Origin: Tubulanus polymorphus
Taxonomy: Eukaryota > Nemertea > Palaeonemertea > Tubulaniformes > Tubulanidae
Length of the DNA stretch: 64,000 nucleotides
Assembly: GCF_964204645.1 (NCBI RefSeq)
Contig: NC_134029.1
Coordinates: 839,501-903,500, forward strand
Direction: 5' to 3'
The first letter of the stretch is position 1. Each line of letters starts with the position of its first letter. The position numbers and the translations under genes were made by a program. Below the pieces are notes generated by a model, which did not search any database, was not told where the DNA came from, and saw only the letters and a list, made by a program, of their open reading frames with translations. Shown here one piece after another: positions 1-12,327 of this stretch.

Positions 1-2730
1 CTGATGAAACATTACATCGCCTTCAAAATACTCGTCTACACGATCAAAGTCAGCACGAAAGAACTGATGTTGATAATCGTTCTTCTGTTCACCGGAGTTC
101 TAATATTCTCCTGTTTGATTTATATCGTCGAAAAGGAAACATTCGACAACATCCCTATCGGTATCTGGTGGGCTTTGGTAACCATGACTACCGTCGGATA
201 CGGGGATAAAGTGCCCAAACGTGAGATGGGGTATCTTGTAGGAACGTGTTGCGTTATCTGCGGGGTTCTTACAATCGCGTTCACGGTTCCGATCGTTGTC
301 AATAACTTCACGTTGTACTATTCGCACGCTACTTCACGGACAAAACTTCCGTACAAGTCCAAACGGAAGATAAAACCGATGAACAGTCCACCGACGACGC
401 CCGACGATTCCGCTTCGTGTAAATCGGCTCGTCCCAAGTCGGGCAAACGTCCGGGATCGTCGTCGACGAAAGTCGAAAAGTTTAGCGCCGAAAATTCACC
501 GTCCGATAAAAAATCGAGAAGTAAAGACGCGATGAAAGAACCGTTGAAGGAACCTCACGATTCGATCATTCGCTATCATCCTCCCGAGTACGCCACCAGT
601 AAACAGGCGCACGCTAGCATGTACCCACCTACAGCACGTGATCCAGCCGTCCGTATCCGTCACGGTGCTAAACCGTCCGGTGGCGCCACCCCTGTAGAAG
701 AAACTACAATTTATGATCTAGATCAACCTGAGATCGGTAAAACGATGGTATCGTTGGATTCTGGATACAGCAGTAATAGTAAAGTAAGTTTTATTTCACT
801 AATCCATCATAAGCTAGGATTCGAACCTGATGGGTTCACCAGTCTCGGTGCGCACGCATGCTGCTTAGTTGTTGAAAAAGTGTCTACACCAATCAGAATC
901 GCTTATGCAAATTCGGAATAACCCAGGCTAAAACGAAATGTGATTCCTGATTTGCTGATAATGACAATGGGGCATTATTGCGTATGTGTATTACAATATG
1001 TGTAATAAGGGTAGAGTCTGATGATTCCATCATGTTCGAGGGAGGGTCGAAATATCAAAATTCCTTAAATAATTTTGCATACGTCGTCGACATGTGCGCA
1101 CGGTATTAGTTCAGTATAGTACAATACAGTGCGCAGTTGTTTATTTTTCGCCTCTGAAAATTAATGGAAATCGGTGGAAATTTACGCGGCAAATATTCGT
1201 GTGAATAATTAATACGAGTCTGTCCGGCTTTTGTTTAGAAAGAATTACGTGGTGAGGAATACAGGCAAATAGAGAACGGCGGTTTAAGGCAAACTGTTGA
1301 ATGGTAAACATTATTAATAGATTTGCGATGATGTGAGAGAATGGGTCAACTGGTATTTATTACTAATGGAAACCACCCCCTGAAGCCATCCGTTCAACTT
1401 GTGCCATCCTCGCTTGCCAACAACGCACCAACAACGCAATCTCTGGTCGCAGTTCCTTCATTGGTCTATTATATCGCCCAAGATTTCTTGGGCGGAAAGG
1501 TTCCCGCTCGATGCCCACCAGTGTATATATCTAGCCACCAATTAGGTGCGTTGTACTGATGGAGATAATCTACCGGTGAAACGCAATGCATCTAATTGTC
1601 TTCCATCCGATGGAAATATCGAATATGGGAAATCATCAACCAGGGCCTCTCCTGTAAATCACTGAATATGTTGCGAAGTCGAGTCGAAAAAGCAAAAGGC
1701 TGCAGGACCTTTTCTATGCCTAAATTATGTATGTATTTGAACGAAAATGCTGACATGAAACACCGTTTTATAAATAGTTTATTTCGTAAGAGAGTTCAGG
1801 GTTTCAAGAGTGAAGGGTTTTTACATCTACACTAATCAGGAGAGTCGAGGCGAGTGTGAAGTATAATAGGTGTTCGGCTCTATCACAATTTAATCATATA
1901 GATATGAATATTTCAGGTTCGTAGAGTGCTATTCTGCACCAATTAGCGTCAAAATAAGCGGCTGTTGAGAAATGATTTTTTTTCAGCCGCTCTTTTCTAA
2001 CGGAAAAATATCATCATGGCCGCGGAATTTACGAGTAATAACATTGAAAACCTATAACAAGTCAAATACTGTATAGAAATCATAGTTTCTTAAATGGCCA
2101 AAAAAACACATTTTACATTTGGTTTTTGGATAAATTTTATTCGTTCTTGTAGCTAATTTTCTTACGTGGTGAAAATTGAGTATTTTACGTGTAGATAAAC
2201 CTGACACGTTGTCGTCGCAATTAAACAAAGTCAAAGTCATCGTCGATGTTATTTACTTATTATTCGACTACTGACGATGATTGATGAATATTGCGAGACA
2301 TGTTCGTTCTATCCAATCGGAATAAATTTCCCTCAATCAACACTTCACGTTTTCGTTGTCAATGGTCGATTTAAATTGAGCGATTTCACCATCAAACTTT
2401 ACATTATTCACTATATTTGCCAAGGCGTTCAAATTCATGACAATGACAAATCGTCGCCATTTATTCTATCCATAAACAAATGAAAAAAAAAATCTTCGAC
2501 GCATCATGATTTAAATGAAGGTGTATCACAAATATATGAACTTCTGTAATCATTTTTTTGTCTTATAGTTGGAAGACGAGAGTAGGCAGTTGCTAAGCGA
2601 CATGGCGGACGCTGACCGGAAGCGAATGGAGGAGCGCAGACGTCAGGTGATGTTGATGAAGAGTAAACGAGAGGAGGCGGCCAGGATGCATGGAAATAAA
2701 GACTCAACTCCAGTTGATAAATCAAAGTAA
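1..2730 (+). CDS. Voltage-gated K+ channel, Shaw/Kv3-like, 3' end (partial)
   Basis: Partial gene cut by the left edge of the window. Exon <1-783 encodes S5, the pore loop and S6; exon 2569-2730 encodes the last 53 residues and a TAA stop. The junction is AAA|gtaagt to ttatag|TTG, phase 0. The product would be the pore-forming subunit of a delayed-rectifier type K+ channel in the plasma membrane. The selectivity filter TVGYGD is intact, preceded by WWALVTMT. S5 (KELMLIIVLL...) and the S6 ending VVNNFTLYYSHA resemble Shaw/Kv3 more than Shaker. The S6 hinge, usually PVP, reads TVP here (AFTVPIVV). The cytoplasmic tail is long, basic and Ser/Pro-rich; its final exon is strongly charged (RKRMEERRRQ-like), probably helical. 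The voltage sensor and T1 domain lie outside the window. Kv identity is certain; the Shaw subfamily is likely. Confidence 0.9.
784..2568 (+). other. Kv channel last intron
   Basis: Bounded by a gtaagt donor and a ttatag acceptor. It is AT-rich non-coding sequence. A tRNA-type B-box on the minus strand (reverse complement of ggattcgaacc near 816-826) suggests a decayed tRNA-derived SINE fragment at about 811-900. Short open frames at 1341-1559 and 1596-1835 show no family features and I do not call them genes. Confidence 0.6.
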
Positions 2731-2785
2731 GAACGAAGCGCTGGTTTTCGGGGAGGCTGCAGGTTTTCAGAAGATCGGTCGTTCA

Positions 2786-2965
2786 GGGGAGCTTGTTCAG
2801 AGCTGTGAACTGTCCGAAGAGGGCTGGATTAGGGCTGCTGGTTGGGTTGTGGATTGTCTGAGGAGGGCTAGTTCAGGGCTGCTGGTTGGGCTGTGGATTG
2901 TCTGAAGAGAGATAGTTCAGGGCGGCTTGTTCAAGGCTGTAGATTGTCTGAAGGAGTGGTCCGGT
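2786..2965 (+). repeat. Degenerate ~45-bp tandem repeat after the Kv stop codon
   Basis: About four imperfect copies of a unit carrying GGGCTGCTGGTTGGG and GATTGTCTGAAGAG follow each other just past the Kv stop, probably in its 3' UTR. Copies two and three are nearly identical; the outer ones have decayed. Confidence 0.7.
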
Positions 2966-3539
2966 TTGTGTAATTGAGATTTGGGGTTTGGGGTTGATGA
3001 TACCTGTATTATTCAGGATATGAAATGTACACCAATGATTTATTTATAATGATCATTCATTCGATCCTAAAATGCTTTGAAGCTGTTTCACTGCAAATGC
3101 TGCCGTCAGCAATCTAGAAATTAGTTAAAATTTTAAAGGTAAAAATTGCTGACGTGTTTCATATCCTAATTCGGTGTCAATGACACATTGAAATGTCACT
3201 ATTTCAAGCGACATCTTTTTTTAAAGAAAAATCCCAAACCGAAGTGGCTGCGTTTAATCGATCGTGTCAAACATGGAAATGATTTTAAGTCCGTGTAACT
3301 GTGGTCTGCTGGTTCTTTAGAATCGCCTACGTGTTTCATTGAAAAGTAACCATGCAAATCGGTTTGATCAATCTCTCCTTAAAAGGTATAATTCGCGGTA
3401 AACATAATTCATAACGCCGTTTATTCTAGGTTACTGGGCAACTAACACATCAACTCTCTTAAACTTCATACAAACTACTATTTTGTAGCCCGGAGCCACC
3501 CCCCCCCCCCCACCCCTTAAGACATTCGATTCATTTGTA

Positions 3540-3725
3540 TAGTGCGAAATGTGGACAATCAGTTTTTGAAAGTGTTCTGATAAAATATCTAATGTCTGGT
3601 GTTTGTAGTTCATTTCCGATTTGAAATGTGAAATTCTGAACACTTGTGGAGTGTGGATGAACAAAAACTGGAAGAATGGTTTGATAATAAAATGCCCGAT
3701 GGGTGAATGCAGGTTGAGGGGGTGC
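3540..3725 (+). repeat. Dispersed repeat, copy A
   Basis: Shares blocks such as GTGTTTGTAGTTCATT, CTGATAAAAT and GGATGA...AAA.TGGAA, in the same order, with 14725-14885. Both copies lie on the plus strand, downstream of plus-strand genes. No terminal repeats or coding capacity were seen; family unknown. Confidence 0.6.
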
Positions 3726-4883
3726 ATGAGTCATTTTGAGGGAGAAGGATGTAAGGTATCTGCATGGGTAACGGTCGTTGTTCTTTCGACTGGAAATGTC
3801 TCGTACTTTTGAAAAAATATATTTACATAATGCATTGATATACTCAATTTATATCATTGTTATCTATTTTTAGGGAATGATGAATGGGTCTCAAACCAAA
3901 ATACGTTCTGCGATAATTCTGCTGATATAACAGACGCGCCTTAAGTAGTTTGTCATTATGGTGACCTGTGTAAAAATATGTCAATGATAATAAGAAATTT
4001 CGTGTTCTAGATTAGCGAATCGTAGCGGATGAGATAAGATAAACAAATAGCTAGGGTATTCTCTATCAATAAATCGATTGAATTTCTATTAGTTCAGCTT
4101 TGCCTTTTATTTTGTAAATGAGCTTATGAACTATGACTTTGTTGTTTTTGTCAAGACGGGAGGAAATCGAATATATTATATTTTACTTGTAAAAAACTCC
4201 GTCCATTAATTCAGTGTCATCTGCTTGAAATTGTACATAAAACTCTCTATTTACGATACAAACGTTTAAGAATAGCCGTAGTAATTATTTTTGTGTATGT
4301 GGCGATAATTTCTATATTTTTGTACTCGAAATATCGTGAAGTTAATTGAGTATCAGTAGAATAGAGCCATACTCGGTGAATATATCATATAATGAGGGAA
4401 CCGCGACCGTCGGGATGAGCATCCACTGCTACTTTGTGTTCTCTCGGTCAATTTCTTCTACGTTCCATTTATAATCGAATGAACTTGAATAAATCAACTA
4501 TTAATGAAAACCAATAACTTAGTAGAAATGTGAATTCTGTGACTCCTCTATGATAATGTATGGATTCGGAAGCTTAAAAATCCAGTTCTAAGTTGAATGA
4601 TAATGAACTTGGGCAAAGCAGGGAAGTGCGATGACACTTCCCTGGGCAAAGTAAGGCCGAGTTGAGTACTAGTCACGCCATTTGGGCAGCCGATAGCACG
4701 GTGACGTCACGATTGAGTTTGAAAGAAAGTGCCCACTCGCATGCCACCGTAAGCAATAGCGCGCCTCGTCAGAATGTACCGTCAGGTGCTGCCCCTATAC
4801 AAAACATTAGCGGCAAAATCATGAACTAACAGCAATTTAGAGATAGCCACAATCGGACATGATTAAAATCTACTGATGAGTAA

Positions 4884-4905
4884 CTGACGAAGCTCAGAAA
4901 CGTCG
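4884..4905 (+). repeat. CTGACGA...GAAACGTCG motif (Penelope/hammerhead-like remnant?)
   Basis: CTGACGA is followed 8 nt later by GAAACGTCG, with GACG and CGTC able to pair. The same arrangement recurs at 24439, 46038 and 60935. It resembles the CUGANGA and GAAA core boxes of hammerhead ribozymes known from Penelope-like retroelements, but no full ribozyme fold is visible here. Confidence 0.35.
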
Positions 4906-6984
4906 TTCCTCTTTGAATCGATCTCATCAACTTCTTCTTTTTATCTTTTTTATTTGTACAGTAGAGTAATTTTGAAGTGTTTCATGTATATTGAATTCTA
5001 ATCATTCGTTGCGGATCTTTTCTACGAAGGCATTTAAGCGCTTAAATGACACAAAAATGACAAATTATGCGTGTGAAATAAATAGAAATCAACTCAACTG
5101 TTTTAATGAAGAACTACAATCAATGGAAATTTCTGCCACCATTAGGTTAAACTGCCTTCTTGTTCCCGGTGCTGCAGATTAAACTTCTTCATCCGTCCTT
5201 TTCACCAATAGTCGAAAACCACCGACTCTAAAATACTGAATCTAAAGTTTGTCCACTGCTTAAATACTGCTGATCAATGTATTTTTCGTAATTTTTATTA
5301 GTTTACAATCAAAACTTGTATTCACGTGTAAGTAAAAGTCTGATTTTTAGAATGGTTTACTGTATAATATAACAGCTTAAGTGTGTATCAACTTAGGCAC
5401 TACCATAGGGAAGGGTCCTCACAATATTGGTCAGGCTATGTTGAATTGAGTCTCCGAATGAGTGAAAATAAACAATCGTATTTTTTTCTGTGTTCGAACG
5501 TTTTTAACTCATATTCGTGATTGAGTGAAAACGGCTACAATAAACGAAATACTTGATGCAATTATACCTGACGTTTAGGCTATTTTTGTTCGCTGATTAT
5601 GACTGATTTTGTTTAATCATGTTTTTGTGGCTGTAACGACTTTGTCAACACTAATAAAAGCGATGCATTTTGCTGAGATTTTCATCGTTTTTTAATTCGC
5701 CGTTTTTGCCTACGCGTTTTTTCCTCGTTTCACCCGTATTTGCATAGTTGCGTTCGTCATTATGCGCACAGGATGGGTTTCTTTAGCGGCGCAATTAGAA
5801 ACGCTACGTCCGTCCTTACGTCCGGATTCGAACTACCAAATTTCCTGCTAATTTCAGTGAAATTAAGCATTCGGTTTCTGCTTCCAAACGTCAGCAGTCT
5901 ACTGATATTGAACACAGAATGAAACTGAGACGTATTCATTTTTAATAAAAATGACGCGACAAAAGTCCGGCCTTATATCTAGAAGTACTCGTATAAATCA
6001 ATGCAGGCATTTTATTCAGTAACATAATATTGACATACACGACTCTTACATTTGACGATAATAACCATTAACACAAAACAGCACAGCGCAATGGATGCCG
6101 GAATAATGGAGCGCAGTGCTACTTGTGTGAGCTGAAACGACGAACGAAATATCCGTATAATAAAAGAAAGCCGATGTATTAACTAATACACGCAAGGTGG
6201 GATCATCGTCAACACTTGTAACAATGCATTGTGCCGTTGGTTTCTTGACAGTTTACTGCACAGTAAATAATGATGACGTGTTATTAGGTCGTGAATTCTC
6301 ATACGTCTATCACACGCCATCTAGCGGATAATTCTATATTTTTTCTGACAATTCTTTGTGTCTAGAAATATTCGTTTAAGACCGTGAAATCGACTCAACT
6401 TAAACTCCAGACTTCTGCCATTCAATCAATAGTTTAATCATTCCCACATTCATTCTTAGAATAACGAGATTGGCACGAAGAACAATGCTTATCTGATTTT
6501 AGAAATAGGAATAGTATTTCATGATAAAAACCCATAAACCACGATAGATAATTTGAAGTAGTTCATATTTTATCTAACGACTGTAGTCTTTCTTATATAA
6601 TAACTATTGTTATTATGGCATTTATTGCGGATTATTAGTCCATATTGCTTTTACATTTTGAACATGAATAATATGATAAGTTACGCATGATAACTGCTCA
6701 TTAGAAATCTATTCCAGTATATCGAGGATTTCATAAATGAAGCAGATTATTCAATCAAATAATACTTCTGTCATTGGTAACTTTTGTTCAGCCGCAGTTG
6801 GTAATATTCTTCAACTAAAGGCCCCATATCCATCCCTCTCCACGCCAATAGCATTCCAGACGCATTTTTGCTTGTTTCGCCTTCTCTTCCAGGATGTCGA
6901 GTCGACCACAAGCCCAACTAAAACCTAAAACGGTATCACCGCCAGATCTCTGCGGGGGTCTGATAGAAAAACGAAACATTCCAG

Positions 6985-7380
6985 AAAATCAAGTCGAATC
7001 TTCAGAAATCTCCTGGAACACGTCTGAATAGCGCACCACTCCCGGAACTCCGTAACGCTCGAAATTCACATATGTATTTTCTAAAGCGCATGGATTGGTA
7101 TCCGTCACTAGAATAAAACTTATCTTGGATTTGTTTTGCAGATAATGGTTCTCATACAACCATTCCCGCATCCGATTTCTAGAACCCTCGCGTCGTTACG
7201 GGTTTCAACTGGTAAATTCAGCGCTTGTTCACCGTGTCCTTCAGCAAACAAAGCATCGTAGAAAGTGATGAATTGCTCACTACAAAATGTGAATTAAGCC
7301 CAACCTCCTAATTGTTGTATATTTTGTTGTAGAACTTTTCGAGCGTTTGCTAGAATCTCTTCACGCCTTACGTGTGAAGA
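6985..7380 (-). pseudogene. Class I SAM-methyltransferase fragment, broken
   Basis: On the minus strand one frame reads RREEILANARKVLQQN, then a stop, then FYDALFAEGHGEQALNL and VLEIGCGNG, which is motif I of class I methyltransferases. A frameshift follows, and the next frame gives FILVTDTNPCALENTYVNF and YSDVFQEI. This is the order seen in the 'methyltransferase small domain' family (PrmC/RsmC/METTL-like): GxGxG, then D-x-NP-x-AL. The catalytic NPP block expected next is missing. With at least one in-frame stop and one frameshift it is a relic, perhaps a processed copy. It is unrelated to the methyltransferase array at 26-29 kb. The exact parent is unknown. Confidence 0.5.
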
Positions 7381-7938
7381 TATTTTGTTACAAATAGAAA
7401 GACTCGTATGATATAACGTTGTACTTTCTTGTTAACTATCAACGTATTATCAAACTCGCCGTGATTGTTATTTTGATGAAATGTGGTCAACAATTTTTCT
7501 ATCATCACCGATGAATCTGTTCTACTGCTGCATACAAAACATACGATGAGCAATTGTGAGCAGAATGTGTGAGCTGGGTTTAAAAGTATACGAGTGACAA
7601 TATATGTTAGTTAATTATAATTAAAAGAAAGAGACAAACGAAACAAACAAAGAAAACCATATTATGCGTGAATCGCCATCTATGTTAATTATGCTGGTAA
7701 AATTTACTATAATTCATTATTTACTATATTAAATTTTTTGTTGAAAATCGATGACTCTGCCCGTAAATATAATGTATATGTATTATAGCGATGATTATAA
7801 GTAAAATAAAATCTAATCTAATCTAATCTAATACAATGTTGATATGTAATATGTTGATCCTGTGAAATTATTTTAGGCGTACTCGATCTGGCCAAGTTTT
7901 CATTATCTATCTCTAGTTCATTTATCTGCGATCACTAG

Positions 7939-10900
7939 TCAGATATAGTGTAACGTGTATAACCAGAAGAATACGTTAAATATCGCGAATATAGCTGGAA
8001 ATGCGATCCTTGAAACGGACTCGACTTTCAACGCTAATCTCCTATTGCAGGTTATCGGTGATCCTGTAGGCGCTTGAAGTTTCTGATGACTATTTCTGCC
8101 GACGGGATGCGTAGTAAGGTCGATGCCGCTGTCCTTGCTAACTGAAAGATGTTGATTGGTTCGATTTCTTTCGATAGTCTGAAAAAGAATTATTGTATTT
8201 CGACCAGCATTTCAATTAAGTATCTACGTACAACTACTTGAAACTTTATTCATGAAAAGGGCTATATAGAACACGTTTTTGGATATCTATCTCCTAAGGT
8301 CTTTCTAAGATTTTCCTGCGTCACGACTATACCTACTGCAATTGTGAATACAGATTTTCTGCACTCTATTGATCGGTGGAATTCAATCTGTTCACGACGA
8401 ACTAACATATTGACAACAGCAAATTCAACCAGTGCCGCAAATACTGATGCAATACACATTGCCGTCCACATATCTATAGCCTGTAAATATATCATCTTAT
8501 ATATCAAGATTTTGCAGATTTCCCCCCTCTACCCAGGGAGACGTTTCTATTCCCTTAGATGACGACACTTTTTGATTAAGGTGACCCTTATGAAGATAAT
8601 TACAGTTATATTCACGTTGTGGAAATCGCTACACTATTTGAGGACTGTTTCATTGACCAATCGGCGCGACTAGTGATCAATGGATCGAATCATCGAATCA
8701 TTAAATGATATGTATATTGTATGCCTGAATTCGCAACTGCGTGATATTCTTGTTAAAGCGGACATTTTTCCCACCGTATCGGTACCCTGAGAAAAATTAA
8801 AGATAGTTGTGCTTAGTAAAATACGTGGCTTTTTCACGCGGAGACCAAACGGCGCGACTAATGTTCAATGGATCGAATCATCAAATCATTAAATGACCTG
8901 GCTTTTTCACAGGTTTATAACGAGAGGAAGATTTCACACGTGTATTTCAGAAAGGGCTGCTTCTGAAGTAGCCATACGACAGCCGTCATCAGATTGCCTG
9001 ATGATTCAGAAATAAAATTAAATTCATGTAACTAAATTATTCGCCAAAGGTGATTTCCAAGAAAGTAGCTATCATTTCCCTTTACCTTGATGTAAGAGAC
9101 TTTTGGTAGTTGAGAGACGATTCCAGTCGTTTGTGTGGTCATCGTTATAACAGTGAGTAATCCGAGAGATATTCGAGCTGGGGTCGCAGTGGGATCCAAC
9201 CAAAACGATAACCATGACAACATTACCGTTAATACGCTGGGCACAAACATTTGAATTAGGTAGTATTCAAATTCTCGCTGTATGTGAAATCCGACTGAGA
9301 TACACGGGAAAATACCTGTCAACGAAAAGGTTCATTCAAATGGAATCTCACAAGAAAACACTTTATTGTATACATGTAACCTTTGGTAAAAATGCTGAAT
9401 TGACGAGAATCAATTTGTGGAAATATCGTATTTAACATTCCCGCTTCCCACACCTCTAGGCGTGGTTCATTGAACTGCTTAACCCATACGCCTATCCTAA
9501 ACCAACAGAAAAACTTTATTTTACAGGTTTCCAGAAAAAGCGCAATGTGACCTGCTTTAAACGCACAATATGACATTTACAACTGTGAATCCTTGTAGAA
9601 AGTTCGACGGTTAAATGACATGCGAGTATTGTGGCCTTTCCTCTGGTTATTTGATTCGGACATATTAAGCCAACAGAAATACAGGTTACAAATTAGTTTT
9701 ATGACATCTAAAATTGTGTAACCTTACCAGTAGAATATTCGACGGTACAATCGTTAAATGACATGCGGATATTGTGGCTATCGAATTCGGGTAATTCTAC
9801 TTTTTTGTTCATCTGAATTGGTTCATATTCCTTCCAGTGAAATCTGATATCCATTGTTGTAAATGCAACTAAAATGTCACGAGTTAAAACATGAATCATC
9901 TCGAACTAAAAATAACTTAACACAGTTTCTAGACGAAATCGTAAAATTCCCTTGAATTCGGAAGAAGTAAAGCAGCTTAATGAATTATCTAATGTGTTAT
10001 ATATCATATATTGCATAATAAAGTAATAATATAGCATAATTTGTTAATTCCATTTAATGTTTAACTTAGATGAATGCGTTCATATATAGAACCGGGGTGA
10101 GAGTGAACTGAAGAAAAAGTTGCAATTGATAGATTTTCAAAAATGAGGGAAGATTATAAGCTGAACGTTTAGTTCATTAAATCATCACGCAAAATATCTC
10201 ACATGATTCTATCTCTAGTTGACATGTTTGATTATCCATTGGGAAAAACGTCAAATCCATGTTACACATTAGAACTAGTGATAACCTACAAATAGATTTC
10301 AACTAAATTAGATTAATTGTTGTAGGTGAAACTAGTTCGCAATATAGTTCGAGAATTAGTCAATAACAGAACTGAGGTATTACGTCAAATATTCATGGAA
10401 AACTTCATTTTTCAATATGGATTTCTTAGTTGTGGTTTTATTGATAGAGAAATATGCACTAACGATATCAGAGGAAATAGAAACGTCTTTTCGAAGTCTG
10501 TTTCTAGTTTGTGAGTTTGGAATTTTCTATGCAAGCACCAGTTTCTCTGATAAACACTTCATTTCAAAACTCTACCTTTGTGAGAAAATGATTGAGCCGT
10601 TATCGTGTATCAAGATGAAATGATTTGGAGTTGTTATACCATGCAGTTTTCCATCTATCAAATTACGGAATATAGTATCAGGGGTCCATATTCTAGATAT
10701 ATCGTGATGTCCTATCGTTATAATATTTGAATTTTTATTCGGCCATCGCTTGTTGTTTTCTCTGGAAAGTCGGGGGTCCTCCCAGTATTGTTTCAAAACG
10801 ACATCCAAAGTAAATTCCTGGAAAGAGACACCAGCTAGATATATTCCGAGGCGATAGTTTAACCGACGAACAGTTTTTGTGATATTTTACAGCGCACTTC

Positions 10901-11631
10901 ACTGATGACACAACTATAGTTTGCAAATAAAAAAGTCGGATATTGGAAATGTGGCGTGTATGAACCTGTAGTTTTCGGCATATTCAGTTTTGACATATTA
11001 TACAAATCTAAGGTATCCTACCATTTTTATGACATCCACAGATCCGAAGTGATTGACGAACAGTCCGAATGAGATATTCAATGGGTAACCTAAATTGTAT
11101 AACTTAAACATTCAAATCAATACAAGAACGTAGGTAAAAACACAAGATCCAGTGTCACCATTAGGAGTTAGGGTTGGCTCTCAGTTAGAAATGCTCCATT
11201 TTTAATGATTCAAAGTCAAATTTAACTCCGAACTATGAAACTGTGTTCTGGGTATTTCATGACTATTTTACGAATCTAACAACCCTCAAATCACCTGATT
11301 CCGCAAATGGTCTCGAATCGGGGTCGAAACTTGACAGGAATCGATGTAAAGCTGAGTCAGATTTATCCTCGTGGTGATGATCCTTCATCGAAACAAAATT
11401 GATAAACCTTAAAGAATAGTTTTAGATATTATACTTTCTATATTTACAACCATTCATCGATGTTTCCAAAATTTATACAAATATTCACTCGATGCACTCA
11501 CCCATTTAGTATGATCATATACAATACGTTGTTGATAATCATAATTCGCACGAAAAAAGTGATCCTTACCAGCTTTTGGCATCAGAAAAAAATGCTCATT
11601 GAAATTAGATCTCGTTATAACTAACAATTTT
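7939..11631 (-). CDS. Cys-loop ligand-gated anion channel, GluCl/GlyR-like (5' end incomplete)
   Basis: Exons, high to low: 11631-11570 (tentative), 11089-11022, 10817-10576, 10285-10203, 9868-9728, 9315-9086, 8480-8337, 8178-7939; the phases agree from 11570 down. The product is a pentameric chloride-type channel subunit in the plasma membrane. The extracellular part has the Cys-loop C-x13-C (MCNMDLTFFPMDNQTC) and a second loop-C pair C-x10-C (CTVEYSTGIFPC), typical of GlyR and GluCl. M1 starts YYLIQMFVPS. M2 carries PAR at its inner end, the anion-selectivity signature. M3 is MWTAMCIASVFAALVEFAV, and M4 ends FWLYTLHYI followed by the stop. WKE.EPIQ and SFWLD favour GluCl. The M3-M4 loop is short. 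The donor at 8337 is a choice between weak sites. The signal peptide exon was not found. M2 positions 6' and 9' are unusual. Confidence 0.9.
8658..8900 (+). repeat. Direct repeat pair of ~50 bp
   Basis: Two copies (8658-8709 and 8847-8900) share CAATGGATCGAATCATC and AATCATTAAATGA with a few substitutions. They lie in the anion-channel intron between the M1-M2 and M3 exons, about 190 bp apart. Confidence 0.65.
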
Positions 11632-12327
11632 CTATCATTACGCTAAAGCCAGCCAATCAGATATGTGAACTTGCTCATTAAACCTGTTATTTTTCAAATC
11701 AGTTAAGTGCTATGCGAAGTGGGCAAATGACAATGGCATGCTCTGGCATGTTAGGTAGGACTGAGAAGTATTGGAGAACGATAGTGAAAGAGTACTATAC
11801 TAGTAGCCAGGGGAGAGTTGGTAATTAAGGGAAGGTGGATTGATAAAGCAATGATTCCATTATCCAGCTATTGATGAGGAGATCCTCCAACAAGACTTAC
11901 AAGGGAAGAATATTGTGAAAACTGAATTAAGTTCTTTCTGCGAGGATTTTTATAGCTTTGTCATGTCTGGCGGGCGCAGTTTTCAATGTAACCACATGTA
12001 TGGCCAGGAAAATCTTACAACGAACCCCGAAATAGATACAAACATGGACCGTACGGTACTGCCGGTATTAAATTTGCATAGAATTATTATGCAAATAATC
12101 GCGGTGGAAGATAGGTAACCGTGCGGTGCTGCCACCTTCACAACGCTCTCGGTAGACTCAGCATAATTCTCAAGGTAGCGTATACATCGTCATTCCCAAG
12201 GTCGTAGACGGTTTTATATAAATTTTACGTAAAAACACAATAATTTGGTAATTTATTAGGAATAGAACAGGGATATTTTACAGTTCGATGAAAAATGAGT
12301 TTTATATGGCTCTCATCTTGTCAGAAA
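11632..12327. other. Gap between divergent genes
   Basis: Lies between the tentative 5'-most channel exon (minus) and the UQCC1 start codon (plus). It presumably contains promoter sequence for UQCC1 and perhaps missing channel exons. No clear TATA element or other motif was seen. Confidence 0.4.

Larger units (their letters stand above)
2966..6984. other. Intergenic, no gene recognised
   Basis: AT-rich DNA between the Kv 3' end and the methyltransferase relic. It holds a dispersed-repeat copy (3540-3725), a short poly-C run near 3490, a TGACGTCA octamer at 4702-4709 and a CTGACGA...GAAACGTCG motif at 4884-4905. Open frames at 4991, 5740 and 6737 look like chance. Confidence 0.5.

Noticed and set aside
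3431-3812. Overlapping frames on both strands near the poly-C run
   Set aside because: They lie in the dispersed repeat copy and resemble no protein.
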